Positions 1 through 8,815 of a stretch of DNA of 64,000 bases are shown here, in pieces. The DNA is taken from assembly GCF_024790395.1 (NCBI RefSeq), contig NZ_JAJISC010000004.1, forward strand, positions 62,001 through 126,000, given 5' to 3'. The DNA is from Halomonas dongshanensis. Lineage in GTDB: Bacteria; Pseudomonadota; Gammaproteobacteria; Pseudomonadales; Halomonadaceae. The notes under the pieces were generated by a model. It was not told where the DNA came from and made no database searches. It was given only the letters and a program-made list of their open reading frames with translations. A program made the translations under genes and the position numbers. Numbering within the stretch: the first letter of the stretch is position 1; each line of letters begins with the position of its first letter.

Positions 1-510
1 GTCCACGAGATCGTCATCCTGCCCGACGGCTTCACCCGTGAGCTAGAGGAGATGGACGAGTTCGGCGTAGTGCACCAGATCAAGGATGAGCGCGCTGGCG
101 AAACCTCCTACCAGGGGCCTGTGGTCGTCGCCTACACCGACCTTGCCCAAAGCGGCGACTTCACCGGCTTCAACGTGCTCATCCACGAGCTTGCCCATAA
201 ACTCGACATGGGTAACTCCATGGATATTGACGGCTTCCCGCCGCTGCCGCGCTCGCTCCCTCCGGCCCAGTGGCATGGGGTGTTCACTGAGGTATGGGAT
301 GATCTGAATCGCTGCGTGAACGCGGGCATCGAGCCCCCCATCGACGACTACGCCGCCAGCCACCCCGGCGAGTGCTTCGCGGTCTGCTGCGAATACTTTT
401 TTACCGCCCCGCACACGCTCCAGCGCGCCTACCCGGCCCTTTACGACCTGCTCTGCCACTACTTCAACCAAAGGCCGCTGATACGCTGGGAGAGCCTAGC
501 CAACGCTTAG
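1..510 (+). CDS. mtfA: MtfA-family zinc peptidase (5' truncated by window edge)
   Basis: The frame is open from base 1 and ends at TAG 508-510, giving the last 169 residues. It contains the metallopeptidase helix HELAHKLDM (about residue 63), where the two His and the Glu form the HExxH zinc/catalytic site of M90/MtfA peptidases, followed by the conserved MDIDGFPPLP stretch and the downstream ECFAVCCEYFF segment that supplies a third ligand region in this family. In enterobacteria MtfA binds the glucose repressor Mlc and has aminopeptidase activity; that role is family knowledge, not shown here. The N-terminus lies upstream of the window. About 165 bp without a gene separates it from the convergent LysR gene. 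Confidence 0.88.
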   Translation, partial: VHEIVILPDGFTRELEEMDEFGVVHQIKDERAGETSYQGPVVVAYTDLAQSGDFTGFNVLIHELAHKLDMGNSMDIDGFPPLPRSLPPAQWHGVFTEVWDDLNRCVNAGIEPPIDDYAASHPGECFAVCCEYFFTAPHTLQRAYPALYDLLCHYFNQRPLIRWESLANA

Positions 511-675
511 GCTCAGTATGTAAAGTGTCTGCGCTCGACAATACGGCGTTAAAAATTGACTCAGAATACTCATTTACTACGTGTAAACTCCGCTTCTTCA
601 TCAATTTTTTCCTTGTCTTGTCTTCGCTCGACGACTTTTCATACCGACCCTAGAGACTGGGAAAGCGCTACAGAT

Positions 676-1587
676 TCAAGGCAGCGCGGGCACCCGCCCA
701 ATCATCTCCGACTGAAGAAACGCGATCCAGGCGCGCACGCGCTCCGGCACGTGCTCGCGCTGTTCGAATACCGCGTAGAAATCCGCACGCACGCCCTGCC
801 AGGCAGGCAGCAGCTCGATGAGTTCGCCCTGGGCCAGATAGTCGTGCACGTCCCACCAAGAACGCAGCATGATGCCGTGGCCATCGAGCGCCAGGCGAGT
901 CGTTACTTCGGCATCGTTGCTGGCCAGAAAGCCGCGCACCTTCACCGCCTCTTCCCGATGCGGTGCACGGTTTTGAACAAAGCGCCAAACGGGAAAGTCG
1001 CTGTCGTTTTCGCGCACTACCAGACAGGCGTGGCGCTGTAGATCGGAGGGTGACGCAAGCGGCGGCTGACGCGCGACATAGGCAGGCGAAGCACAAAGCA
1101 CCCGGCGATTGGCCAGCAGACGCGTGGCAACGAGACGCGAATCCGGCGGCTCACCGACGCGAATCCCTACGTCGAAGCCGTGATCGCTCAGGTTGAGGGG
1201 AAAGTTGGTCAGCTCAAGCCAGCCCTCGAGCCCCGGATGCAGCGCGCAAAAACGCGAAAAGAGTGGCGCCACGTGGCGACGGCCAAAGCCGAAGGTCGCG
1301 TTGATGCGAAGCCGACCGCTAACGCCCTTTCGCGCTACCAGCGCCCCTTCGAGAGCATTCAGCTCATCCAAAATACGTCCGCCCTGGGCCACGTAGCGTT
1401 CGCCCTCGGCGGTTAACGTCAAGCGCCGGGTAGTGCGCGTGGCAAGCGTTACTCCCAGCCGCGCTTCGAGCAGCTTCAAACGTTTACTCACCGCCGATAA
1501 CGAAAGTCCCAGCTCTCGCGCCGTTGCCGTTAGGCTCCCGGCACGCGCCAACTGGTGAAAAAAAGCCAGATCATCCAGAGCGCTCAC
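676..1587 (-). CDS. LysR-family transcriptional regulator (DmlR-like)
   Basis: A 303-residue LysR regulator: an N-terminal winged helix-turn-helix (about residues 3-62, with SLTATARELGLSLSAVSKRL as the DNA-reading part) and a C-terminal substrate-binding domain to the end. I place the start at GTG 1587, which has GGAG six bases upstream; a GTG at 1599 would add four residues. It is divergent from the tartrate/D-malate dehydrogenase gene across about 130 bp. That arrangement matches E. coli dmlR-dmlA, where the regulator activates D-malate catabolism. Control of the neighbour is inference from this geometry; the effector is unknown. Confidence 0.88.
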   Translation of the reverse strand: MSALDDLAFFHQLARAGSLTATARELGLSLSAVSKRLKLLEARLGVTLATRTTRRLTLTAEGERYVAQGGRILDELNALEGALVARKGVSGRLRINATFGFGRRHVAPLFSRFCALHPGLEGWLELTNFPLNLSDHGFDVGIRVGEPPDSRLVATRLLANRRVLCASPAYVARQPPLASPSDLQRHACLVVRENDSDFPVWRFVQNRAPHREEAVKVRGFLASNDAEVTTRLALDGHGIMLRSWWDVHDYLAQGELIELLPAWQGVRADFYAVFEQREHVPERVRAWIAFLQSEMIGRVPALP

Positions 1588-1716
1588 GCCACTCTCCACT
1601 TCAGCGCAACAATAGCTTGCTTTATAGACGGATTATCTTCTCTGCTTCGAGCGCTACACTGCAAGCACAGAGTTTGCTGTACCCATGATAATGTCACCAC
1701 CCACAGGAGCTACGCC

Positions 1717-2793
1717 ATGAGCCATCGTATCGCCGTCATCGCCGGAGACGGCATTGGTACCGAAGTGATGCCCGAAGGGCTGCGCGTCGTCGAAGCGGCC
1801 GCCAAGCGCTTCGGCATCGATATTGCCTTTACCACCTTCGACTTCGGCAGCTGCGACTACTACCTCGCCCACGGCCAAATGATGCCGGACGACTGGTTCG
1901 AACAACTCAAGGACTTCGATGCGCTGTTCTACGGCGCCGTCGGCTGGCCCGAAAAGGTGCCGGACCATATCTCTCTGTGGGGCTCGCTGATCCAGTTCCG
2001 CCGCCGGTTCGATCAGTACGTCAATCTGCGCCCCTGCAAACTAATGCCGGGCATCAAAAGCCCGCTGGCCGGTCGCGAGCCCGGCGACATCGATTTCTAC
2101 GTAGTGCGCGAAAACACCGAAGGCGAGTACTCCAGCATCGGCGGCAAGATGTTCGAGGGTACCGAGCGCGAAGTGGTGATCCAGGAGACGGTAATGAGCC
2201 GCACCGGCGTCGATCGCGTACTCAAGTACGCCTTCGACCTGGCGCAGACTCGCCCGCGTAAGAAGCTCACCTCGGCCACCAAGTCCAACGGCATCTCCAT
2301 TACCATGCCCTACTGGGACGAGCGCGTAGCGGAAATGGCCAAGGCCTACCCCGATATCGAAGTCGACAAGTTCCACATCGATATCCTGACCGCGAACTTC
2401 GTCCTTCACCCCGACTGGTTCGACGTGGTGGTGGGCAGCAACCTCTTCGGCGACATTCTCTCCGACCTGGGCCCCGCCTGTACCGGCACCATCGGCATTG
2501 CGCCCTCGGCCAACATCAACCCGGAGGGCAACTTCCCGAGCCTGTTCGAACCCGTACACGGCAGCGCCCCGGACATCGCAGGCAAAGGCATCGCCAACCC
2601 CATCGGCCAGATCTGGTCCGGGGCAATGATGCTCGAACACTTGGGCTACAAAGAAGCAGGCGACGCCATCGTCACCGCCATCGAAGCGGTACTTTCTGAG
2701 GGCGACCAAAACGTCCTCACCCGCGACGTGGGCGGCCAAGGCACGACCGAAAGCCTGGGCAAGGCAATTGCCGAGCGCCTTGCTCGCGGCTAA
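1717..2793 (+). CDS. dmlA: Tartrate / D-malate dehydrogenase (decarboxylating)
   Basis: A 358-residue member of the isopropylmalate/isocitrate dehydrogenase superfamily, tartrate/D-malate branch. It opens with MSHRIAVIAGDGIGTEV. The substrate-binding region around residue 130 is FYVVRENTEGEYS, metal-binding aspartates lie in VVGSNLFGDILSDLG, and the NAD-contact segment GIAPSANINPEG follows. The enzyme would oxidatively decarboxylate D-malate to pyruvate (or process tartrate) with NAD and a divalent metal in the cytoplasm. An upstream ATG-less extension to 1555 is open, but ATG 1717 has AGGAG seven bases ahead and matches the family N-terminus. The exact substrate (D-malate, L-tartrate, meso-tartrate) cannot be decided from sequence. 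Confidence 0.9.
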   Translation: MSHRIAVIAGDGIGTEVMPEGLRVVEAAAKRFGIDIAFTTFDFGSCDYYLAHGQMMPDDWFEQLKDFDALFYGAVGWPEKVPDHISLWGSLIQFRRRFDQYVNLRPCKLMPGIKSPLAGREPGDIDFYVVRENTEGEYSSIGGKMFEGTEREVVIQETVMSRTGVDRVLKYAFDLAQTRPRKKLTSATKSNGISITMPYWDERVAEMAKAYPDIEVDKFHIDILTANFVLHPDWFDVVVGSNLFGDILSDLGPACTGTIGIAPSANINPEGNFPSLFEPVHGSAPDIAGKGIANPIGQIWSGAMMLEHLGYKEAGDAIVTAIEAVLSEGDQNVLTRDVGGQGTTESLGKAIAERLARG

Positions 2794-2826
2794 GTCGCGC
2801 CAAGGCACTATCGAGCATGCGTAAAC

Positions 2827-2858
2827 ACGCCTCGCAGGTGTTGCTCTGCGAGGCGTTG
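2827..2858. terminator. Hairpin between convergent dmlA and wrbA
   Basis: Perfect 11-bp arms (ACGCCTCGCAG at 2827-2837 and its complement at 2846-2856) around an 8-base loop, placed between two convergent genes. No long T run follows, so it could serve either strand only weakly. Confidence 0.6.
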
Positions 2859-2889
2859 CGCTATGAGCGGATGCTTATAGTGGGGGTAT

Positions 2890-3489
2890 TCAGCTGGCGA
2901 GTTTCACGCTGATTTTCGCCACATGCTCGCCCTGAAAGCGCGCAAGCTTGAGTTCGCGTTCGCTTGGTTGGCGGGAGCCGTCGCCGCCGGCGATGGTAGC
3001 GGCGCCGTAGGGGTTACCCCCGCTCACTTCGGAGATATCGAACTGCTCTTCGATGCCGTAACCGATGGGAACGATGACCATGCCGTGGTGGGCGAGCGTG
3101 GTCCAGGTGGAGGTCACGGTCATCTCTTCGCCGCCACCGGTGCCGGTCGAGGTGAATACACTCGCCACCTTGCCGCGCAGCGCGCCCTTGGCCCATAGGC
3201 CGCCGGTTTGATCGAAGAAGGTGCGCATTTGCCCGGACATGTTGCCAAAGCGTGTCGGCGTTCCCACGATAATGGCGTCGTAATCGGCAAGCTCCTGGGG
3301 CGTGGCCTCTTCGGTGGCGAAGTCCTGCTTGCCTCCAGCGTTCTTATAAGCCTCTTCCGGCATGGTTTCGGGTACGCGTTTGACCGTTACCTCGACGCCA
3401 TCGACGCGCTTGGCGCCCTCCGCCACAGCCTGGGCCAGCGTATCGACGTGGCCGTACATGGAGTAATAGAGAACCAATACCTTTGTCAT
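2890..3489 (-). CDS. wrbA: NAD(P)H:quinone oxidoreductase WrbA
   Basis: A 199-residue flavodoxin-fold protein beginning [19 protein letters not shown], the FMN phosphate-binding loop of Wrb[23 protein letters not shown] and [11 protein letters not shown] are the further FMN/quinone-site segments typical of the tetrameric WrbA family. It performs two-electron quinone reduction, limiting redox cycling, in the cytosol. The reading frame is open to 3573, but the second of two adjacent ATGs (3489) has AGGAG at proper distance. It converges on dmlA and is divergent from the hemerythrin gene, a pairing that suggests a stress-response context. Confidence 0.93.
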   Translation of the reverse strand: MTKVLVLYYSMYGHVDTLAQAVAEGAKRVDGVEVTVKRVPETMPEEAYKNAGGKQDFATEEATPQELADYDAIIVGTPTRFGNMSGQMRTFFDQTGGLWAKGALRGKVASVFTSTGTGGGEEMTVTSTWTTLAHHGMVIVPIGYGIEEQFDISEVSGGNPYGAATIAGGDGSRQPSERELKLARFQGEHVAKISVKLAS

Positions 3490-3713
3490 CATTCGCTCCT
3501 GTTTACAGTTTCTCGTTTTTACTTCCCGCTTTCCTAACCTTACGAATAAGCTTTCCAAGTTAAAAATAGACAAATTAACGATGAATTAAAGCAAATGTTT
3601 TCGCATTCGAGATTCGATCTTATCGTTTGTTTTTGTGCCTTGACGTTTGCACACCCTTGAGAAGCTGACTAACTTTTTTCTAACCCGTCATGTTCACGCA
3701 AGGAGGTAGGCAC

Positions 3714-4157
3714 ATGAATATTTTCGAAGCACTGCGCAAGGATCACGACGTACAGCGCGACCTTATGGCGCGCCTGGTAGAAACCCACGGCGATAGCGAA
3801 GAGCGCGACACGCTCTATCAGCAGGTGAAAAAAGAGCTGCAATACCACGCTGCCGCCGAAGAGCGCGCTTTCTATATCCCGCTAATGGAGCTCGATCTCA
3901 CGCAGGAGAAAGCGCGCCACAGCGTCGCCGAACATCACGAAATCGACGAGCTGATCGAACTGCTAGATGAAACCGACTACAGCGCCAGCAACTGGTTAGT
4001 GCACGCCAAGGAGCTTCAACACTTGGTCACTCATCATCTGGACGAGGAAGAGCAGGAAGTCTTCCAACTGGCGGGGCGCGGTTTAAAAAACAACCAGAAA
4101 AGCTCGCTTGCCAACGAGTACGAAGAGGAGATGGAGCGCCAGCGCCACGCCTCTTGA
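3714..4157 (+). CDS. Hemerythrin HHE cation-binding domain protein
   Basis: A 147-residue all-helical protein with the HHE ligands of a di-iron hemerythrin domain: KDHDVQRDLM near the N-terminus, EYxHAAAEERAFYIPLM around residue 45, AEHHEIDELIELL around residue 80 and LVTHHLDEEEQEVF around residue 105. Such proteins bind oxygen, NO or peroxide at a carboxylate-bridged iron pair, or repair/sense Fe-S damage; which applies here is unknown. ATG 3714 follows a strong AAGGAGG. The longer frame from 3690 lacks a ribosome site. It stands alone and ends at a good terminator. Confidence 0.88.
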   Translation: MNIFEALRKDHDVQRDLMARLVETHGDSEERDTLYQQVKKELQYHAAAEERAFYIPLMELDLTQEKARHSVAEHHEIDELIELLDETDYSASNWLVHAKELQHLVTHHLDEEEQEVFQLAGRGLKNNQKSSLANEYEEEMERQRHAS

Positions 4158-4221
4158 GGTTTTTTTAAAAAGGCCTTTTACTCAGGCTATCTATACAGAC
4201 GTCCCCAAAGATATTCCCCCC

Positions 4222-4250
4222 AAAGGCGCTTACATCCAAGCGCCTTTGCT
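4222..4250 (+). terminator. Rho-independent terminator of the hemerythrin gene
   Basis: Perfect 10-bp stem (AAAGGCGCTT, 4222-4231; complement 4238-4247) with a 6-base loop and a short T-rich tail, before the astE promoter region. Confidence 0.75.
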
Positions 4251-4340
4251 TTGCCTAGATTCGACGCCGCTGTTGGGATCGCGTATTCGCCATGGTAATG
4301 ATAAACCTACAACAACGACCGATAACGTAGAGGCCTTCGC

Positions 4341-5321
4341 ATGCTCGACTCCTGGCTCGACTGGGCACTGGATGATCACCCGCCCACGCAGACAAGCGGC
4401 TCGCTGTCTGGCGGGACCTATCAATTGCTGGCCCCGGGCGTCATGGCGCTTACTCCAGCGCACATAGCCCCCGCTGCCCACGCCTGCATTTTTTCCGCCG
4501 CCATCCACGGCAACGAGACCGCACCAGTGGAGATTCTGGGCGCTTGGCTTGCCGAGTTAGAGAGCGGCCACCGCACGCTGAACGCGCCGGTGCTGGTGAT
4601 CTTGGGCAACCTGCCTGCGCTCAAGCAGCAGACTCGCTTCGTATCCACCAACCTCAACCGCCTGTTCGATCGGCAAATGCAGGCCGAAGGCGCCGAGCCG
4701 GATCGCGCGCGGGAGTTGATGGCTATCGTGGACGCCTTTTACGCACGCCACTCGGCGCTGCCCAAGCTGCACTACGACCTCCACACGGCCATTCGCGAAA
4801 GTCGCTACCCGCGTTTCGTGGTCGAACCCTTTGCCGCCACTCCAACAGAGGACGCGCAGTGGCAGTGGCTTGCCGGAGCAGGCATGCAGGCGGTGCTCCA
4901 CCAGCATCGCCCCAGCGCTACGTTTTCGCGCTACAGCAAGCACTACCACGGCGCCCAGGCGTTCACGTTCGAGCTTGGCCGCGTTGCCGCCTTCGGCCAA
5001 AACGACCTTGCGCCGCTGGCGCCCATGCAGCGTCTTTTGGGCGAGCTAAGCGAAGGCAAGCGCCCTACCGCAGGCGATGCGTCAGCGCTGGCTTTCTTTC
5101 GGGTCGAGTGCGAACTCATGCGGGAAAGCGATGACTTCAGGTTCTTTTTTGCCGATGACGTGGCCAACTTCACCCGCTTTGAACCGGGTGCGCCCATCGC
5201 CTACGACGCAAGCACAGGCGAGACGCTAGTCGGCGAGACGCCCTGGCATGTAGTATTCCCCAATGCACGCGTCGAGCGCGGTGCGCGCGCCGCCCTTCTC
5301 GCCGTAGAGGTCGATCGCTAA
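4341..5321 (+). CDS. astE: Succinylglutamate desuccinylase
   Basis: A 326-residue zinc carboxypeptidase-like enzyme of the AstE/aspartoacylase family. The zinc-binding segment AAIHGNETAPVEIL (about residues 53-66) carries the His and Glu ligands; the third histidine lies in LHYDLHTAIRES (about residue 145), and the catalytic Glu region is in AFTFELGRVAAFG (about residue 213). It hydrolyses N-succinylglutamate to glutamate and succinate, the last step of the arginine succinyltransferase pathway. The other ast genes are not in the window. The next operon encodes a basic-amino-acid-type ABC transporter, which fits arginine/ornithine use. Confidence 0.92.
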   Translation: MLDSWLDWALDDHPPTQTSGSLSGGTYQLLAPGVMALTPAHIAPAAHACIFSAAIHGNETAPVEILGAWLAELESGHRTLNAPVLVILGNLPALKQQTRFVSTNLNRLFDRQMQAEGAEPDRARELMAIVDAFYARHSALPKLHYDLHTAIRESRYPRFVVEPFAATPTEDAQWQWLAGAGMQAVLHQHRPSATFSRYSKHYHGAQAFTFELGRVAAFGQNDLAPLAPMQRLLGELSEGKRPTAGDASALAFFRVECELMRESDDFRFFFADDVANFTRFEPGAPIAYDASTGETLVGETPWHVVFPNARVERGARAALLAVEVDR

Positions 5322-5461
5322 GCCCTAACCATCATGCCCAGTGCGTGCTTACAAAACACATGTTTACGCAAAGGGGCTGGAAAAATATCGCCAGGGGGGC
5401 GCATTTTGAGCCCATCCTGATAGAATCGCCTCTTTTTTTCGCGCCAACTGGAGCTCCTGTC

Positions 5462-6232
5462 ATGGCCGATACGCCTACGCCTCTTGAGGTGCGTAACATC
5501 AAAAAGCGCTTTGGCGATACGGAAGTCCTCAAAGGGCTCTCCCTGCAAGCCCAAAAAGGCGACGTCATCACCCTGATCGGCGCCTCGGGCTCGGGCAAGA
5601 GCACCTTTCTACGCTGTATGAACCTGCTGGAGCAGCCCGACGACGGCGAGCTGTTCGTCCACGGCGAGCGCATCGCGTTCAAATATACCAAACACGGACG
5701 TGAACCCCAGGATTGGAAGCAGGTGGTGCGCATGCGCGCCAAGCTCTCCATGGTATTTCAGAGCTTCAATCTCTGGGCGCACATGACGCTACTGGAAAAC
5801 ATCATCGAGGCGCCGGTGCATGTGCTCGGCAAGAGCAAGCGCGAGGCTACCGAGCACGCCATGAGCCTGCTCGAACGCGTCGGCTTGACCCATCGCGCCA
5901 AGGCCTACCCGGCGCAGATGTCAGGGGGGCAACAGCAGCGCGGCGCTATCGCACGCGCCCTGGCCATGGATCCGGAAGTCATGCTGTTCGACGAGCCCAC
6001 GTCAGCGCTCGACCCCGAACTCGTTGGTGACGTGCTCAAGGTCATGCGTGACCTGGCTAACGAAGGCCGCACCATGATCGTGGTCACCCACGAGATGAGC
6101 TTCGCCCGCGACGTGTCGAGCAAGGTCGTCTACCTCCACCAGGGCCTGGTCGAAGAAGCCGGTACGCCCGAGGAGGTATTGGGTAACCCGCAATCGCCAC
6201 GGCTCAAGCAGTTTCTGGCGCCCAAGTACTGA
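5462..6232 (+). CDS. Amino acid ABC transporter ATP-binding protein (HisP/AotP type)
   Basis: A 256-residue polar-amino-acid ABC ATPase. Walker A is GASGSGKST (about residue 39), the Q-loop is MVFQSFNLW, the signature is MSGGQQQRG (family norm LSGGQQQR), Walker B is VMLFDEPTSALD, and the H-switch sits in VVTHEMSF. The insert KYTKHGREPQDWKQ is typical of HisP/AotP rather than GlnQ. ATG 5462 is preferred over the longer frame because the family begins here. First gene of a four-gene operon (ATPase, two permeases, binding protein) with spacings of 14, 3 and 126 bp. Proximity to astE suggests arginine/ornithine, but histidine or lysine are possible. Confidence 0.93.
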   Translation: MADTPTPLEVRNIKKRFGDTEVLKGLSLQAQKGDVITLIGASGSGKSTFLRCMNLLEQPDDGELFVHGERIAFKYTKHGREPQDWKQVVRMRAKLSMVFQSFNLWAHMTLLENIIEAPVHVLGKSKREATEHAMSLLERVGLTHRAKAYPAQMSGGQQQRGAIARALAMDPEVMLFDEPTSALDPELVGDVLKVMRDLANEGRTMIVVTHEMSFARDVSSKVVYLHQGLVEEAGTPEEVLGNPQSPRLKQFLAPKY

Positions 6233-6246
6233 TCACGAGGCTCACC

Positions 6247-6945
6247 ATGCTCGATTTGCAAGGTTATGGTCCCCGGTTGATCGAAGGGGCCGGTGTCACC
6301 GTTCAACTCGCGGTTCTCTCGCTGCTGCTGGCGGTTTTTCTAGGGCTTTTGACCGCCATCGCCAAGATGTCGCGCCACTGGTTCTTGCACCGTATCGCCA
6401 CGCTCTACACCACGGTGATTCGCGGCGTGCCGGATCTGGTGTTGATGCTGCTTTTATTCTACGGCGGTCAGATCGGCGTCAACGCCATCAGCGACATGCT
6501 CTACGACCATTTCGATATCGACATCTACTTCAGCTTCGACGCCTTCGCCGCCGGGGTGTTGACCATCGGCTTCATCTTCGGCGCCTACATGGGCGAAACC
6601 TTCCGCGGCGCCTTCATGGCGGTTGATAACGGCCAGATCGAAGCGGGTAAGGCCTACGGCATGAGCAGTGTCTTGGTCTTTCGGCGCATTCGCTTTCCGC
6701 AAATGATGCGCCACGCCCTTCCCGGGCTTTCGAACAACTGGATGGTGCTATTGAAGACCACGGCGCTGGTCTCGGTGATTGGCCTGACCGACATGGTGCG
6801 CGTGGCCGCCGAAGCCTCCCGCGCGACCCACGAACCCTTCGTGTTCCTGGTGCCAGTGGCCGTGGCCTATTTGCTCATCGCCAGTGTCACCGAATGGATT
6901 TTTGCCTGGCTGCAAAAGCGCTACAACGTCGGTTACGGGGAGTAG
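6247..6945 (+). CDS. Amino acid ABC transporter permease (HisQ/AotQ type)
   Basis: A 232-residue inner-membrane permease with a first helix VTVQLAVLSLLLAVFLGLL and several further hydrophobic spans. The EAA-like cytoplasmic loop (EAGKAYGMSSVLVFRRIRFPQMMRHALPG) contacts the ATPase. Length and pattern match the HisQ/ArtQ subfamily, which pairs with HisM in a heterodimeric pore. GAGG lies ten bases ahead of ATG 6247. It begins 14 bp after the ATPase and ends 3 bp before the second permease, so the three are almost certainly one transcript. Confidence 0.92.
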   Translation: MLDLQGYGPRLIEGAGVTVQLAVLSLLLAVFLGLLTAIAKMSRHWFLHRIATLYTTVIRGVPDLVLMLLLFYGGQIGVNAISDMLYDHFDIDIYFSFDAFAAGVLTIGFIFGAYMGETFRGAFMAVDNGQIEAGKAYGMSSVLVFRRIRFPQMMRHALPGLSNNWMVLLKTTALVSVIGLTDMVRVAAEASRATHEPFVFLVPVAVAYLLIASVTEWIFAWLQKRYNVGYGE

Positions 6946-6948
6946 ACC

Positions 6949-7680
6949 ATGGTAGATGTGAACGCTTGGCTCAACGACCTGCTGGCAGGCAACAAGATTT
7001 TTACCCCGGCCACCATGGCCCACTATTGGGAAGGGCTCGTAACCACCACGCAGCTCGTTTTCGTCTCGCTCATCATTGGCTTGGTGCTCGCGGTGCCGTT
7101 GGCCATCATGCGCAGCTCCAAGCGCAAGTGGATCAGTCTGCCGGTCTACGCCTACACCTACGTTTTTCGCGGCACCCCGCTGCTCATTCAGCTCTATATC
7201 ATCTATTACGGCGTGGTGTTCTTCGACGGCATTCAGGAGAGCTTCCTGTGGCCGATATTCCGTGAAGCCTTCTACCCGGCACTCATTGCGTTCACGCTCA
7301 ACACTGCGGCCTACACCACGGAGATCTTTCGTGGTGCCATCAAAGCCACCAGCAAAGGTGAGATCGAGGCGGCGCGGGCCTATGGTATGTCCGAAAGCCT
7401 ACTCATGCGGCGCATCGTCATTCCCAGCGCATTTCGCCGCGCCCTGCCCGCCTACGGTAATGAAGTGATCTTCATGCTTCATGCCAGCGCCATCGCCAGC
7501 GTAGTGACGCTGATGGATTTGACCGGTGCCGCCCGCTACGTCTACTCGCGCTTCTACACGCCCTTCGAGCCGTTCTTGTTCGTGGCGCTGATCTATCTGT
7601 GTTTAACCTTCGCTATTTTGTTCTTCTTCCGTTTCCTGGAGAAACGCCTGCTCGCGCACCTGCCATCGCAGTCGGCGTGA
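6949..7680 (+). CDS. Amino acid ABC transporter permease (HisM/AotM type)
   Basis: A 243-residue permease, partner of the preceding gene. It shows the same topology: helix LVFVSLIIGLVLAVPLAI, the conserved YVFRGTPLLIQLYIIYYG segment and the EAA loop EIEAARAYGMSESLLMRRIVIPSAFRRALP. A GGGGAG ribosome site overlaps the stop of the upstream permease gene, indicating translational coupling. HisM-type proteins form the pore with HisQ-type proteins for import of basic amino acids. Confidence 0.92.
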   Translation: MVDVNAWLNDLLAGNKIFTPATMAHYWEGLVTTTQLVFVSLIIGLVLAVPLAIMRSSKRKWISLPVYAYTYVFRGTPLLIQLYIIYYGVVFFDGIQESFLWPIFREAFYPALIAFTLNTAAYTTEIFRGAIKATSKGEIEAARAYGMSESLLMRRIVIPSAFRRALPAYGNEVIFMLHASAIASVVTLMDLTGAARYVYSRFYTPFEPFLFVALIYLCLTFAILFFFRFLEKRLLAHLPSQSA

Positions 7681-7806
7681 GCAGGCCGCGATTGCGTCAA
7701 ACGAACGTTGGCTTTAAGAGCGCGGTGCTCTTTCCGCCGCCGCCAAGCTGGGTTACGTTAGAGAGGACGTTCTACCAATGAATCCGTTTCACGAGGGAGT
7801 TGAACA

Positions 7807-8574
7807 ATGAAAAAACTGCTATCGGTATCTCTGATCGGCCTAGCGGTCGCCGCCGCCTCTAGTGCCCAGGCGCGCGACTACGACCACGTACGCATCGGCG
7901 TGGACGTACCCTACGTGCCTATGGAGTACCGCACACCTGAAGGCGAACTGACCGGTTTCGATATCGAGCTGGGTAACGCCCTGTGCGACGAGATCGGCGT
8001 TACCTGCGAATGGATCGAGCAGGAGTGGGACGGCATCATTCCAGGACTTTTGGCGCGTAACTACGACGCCGTTATGTCGTCGATGACCATCAATGACGAG
8101 CGCCGTCAGCAGGTGCTGTTCTCCGAGCCCTACATCACCATGCCCTCTGCCTGGTTCGCCCCAGCGAGCCTCGGCATCGACGAAGCCAATGAAGAGACGC
8201 TGGACGGCCTCACCATCGGCGTGCAGCGCGGCACCCTACAGGACAACTACGTGACCGATAACTTCGGTAGCGTTGCCGACATTAGCCGTTACTCTACCGC
8301 CGACGATATGGTGCTGGATCTTGACGCCGAGCGCCTGGACATCGTCTTCCTCGACTACCCGATTGGCCAGGCCACGCTGATCGAAAGCGAAGACGGCGAC
8401 TACACCCAAATCGGCGAGCAGATCACCGAGCCCAAGGAGTACTTCGGTGACGGCTTCGGTATCGCCTTCCGTCAGCGCGACGAAGCACTGGCCGAGCGCT
8501 TCAACGAAGCCCTGGCCACGCTGAAAGAGAATGGCACCTTCGAAGAGATTCACAGCCGCTACTTCGGCGAGTGA
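7807..8574 (+). CDS. Amino acid ABC transporter periplasmic binding protein (ArgT/HisJ/AotJ type)
   Basis: A 255-residue solute-binding protein with a signal peptide (MKKLLSVSLIGLAVAAASSAQA, cleavage about residue 22). The mature part shows the type-3 family hallmarks: GVDVPYVPMEYRTPEGELTGFDIELGNALC, KYDAVMSSMTI-like NYDAVMSSMTINDERR, GVQRGTLQDNYV and a C-terminal GTFEEIHSRYFG. The two cysteines of the mature N-lobe (DEIGVTCEWIEQ region) match the ArgT/HisJ pattern. It delivers substrate to the upstream permeases. The 126-bp gap before it is usual where the binding protein is expressed at higher level. A strong terminator follows. Confidence 0.93.
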   Translation: MKKLLSVSLIGLAVAAASSAQARDYDHVRIGVDVPYVPMEYRTPEGELTGFDIELGNALCDEIGVTCEWIEQEWDGIIPGLLARNYDAVMSSMTINDERRQQVLFSEPYITMPSAWFAPASLGIDEANEETLDGLTIGVQRGTLQDNYVTDNFGSVADISRYSTADDMVLDLDAERLDIVFLDYPIGQATLIESEDGDYTQIGEQITEPKEYFGDGFGIAFRQRDEALAERFNEALATLKENGTFEEIHSRYFGE

Positions 8575-8579
8575 TGTAT

Positions 8580-8611
8580 AGCCCTCTTCGCCGCCCGGCG
8601 AAGAGGGCTAT
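8580..8611 (+). terminator. Terminator of the amino acid ABC operon
   Basis: Long perfect hairpin, AGCCCTCTTCGCCG paired with its complement across a short loop, ending the operon just after the binding-protein stop codon. Confidence 0.8.
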
Positions 8612-8815
8612 ATCACCACTGGCTTACTCAGCGCATGTTTACCCACGGAACGAGCGCTGCTTTGTTCGCTTTGCGTACTTTCTTCTTTACTCCCCTTTAT
8701 TCCCTCCTCTGCTTGCCGCTTAGCTTTATCTCCCGACACGCATTCGTGCTAATTTCAGTGAACCCGATGCGCTCATCCGGGTCTTTAACTATTGTCATCA
8801 TCACAAGGACGTCGT

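Noticed and set aside
2041..2808. 255-residue minus-strand ORF opposite dmlA
   Set aside because: It is the complement of a clearly conserved dehydrogenase gene and has no recognisable motif.
8577..8800. Possible small gene between the ABC operon and traX
   Set aside because: The only long frame (8635-9027) runs into traX out of frame and has no ribosome site.
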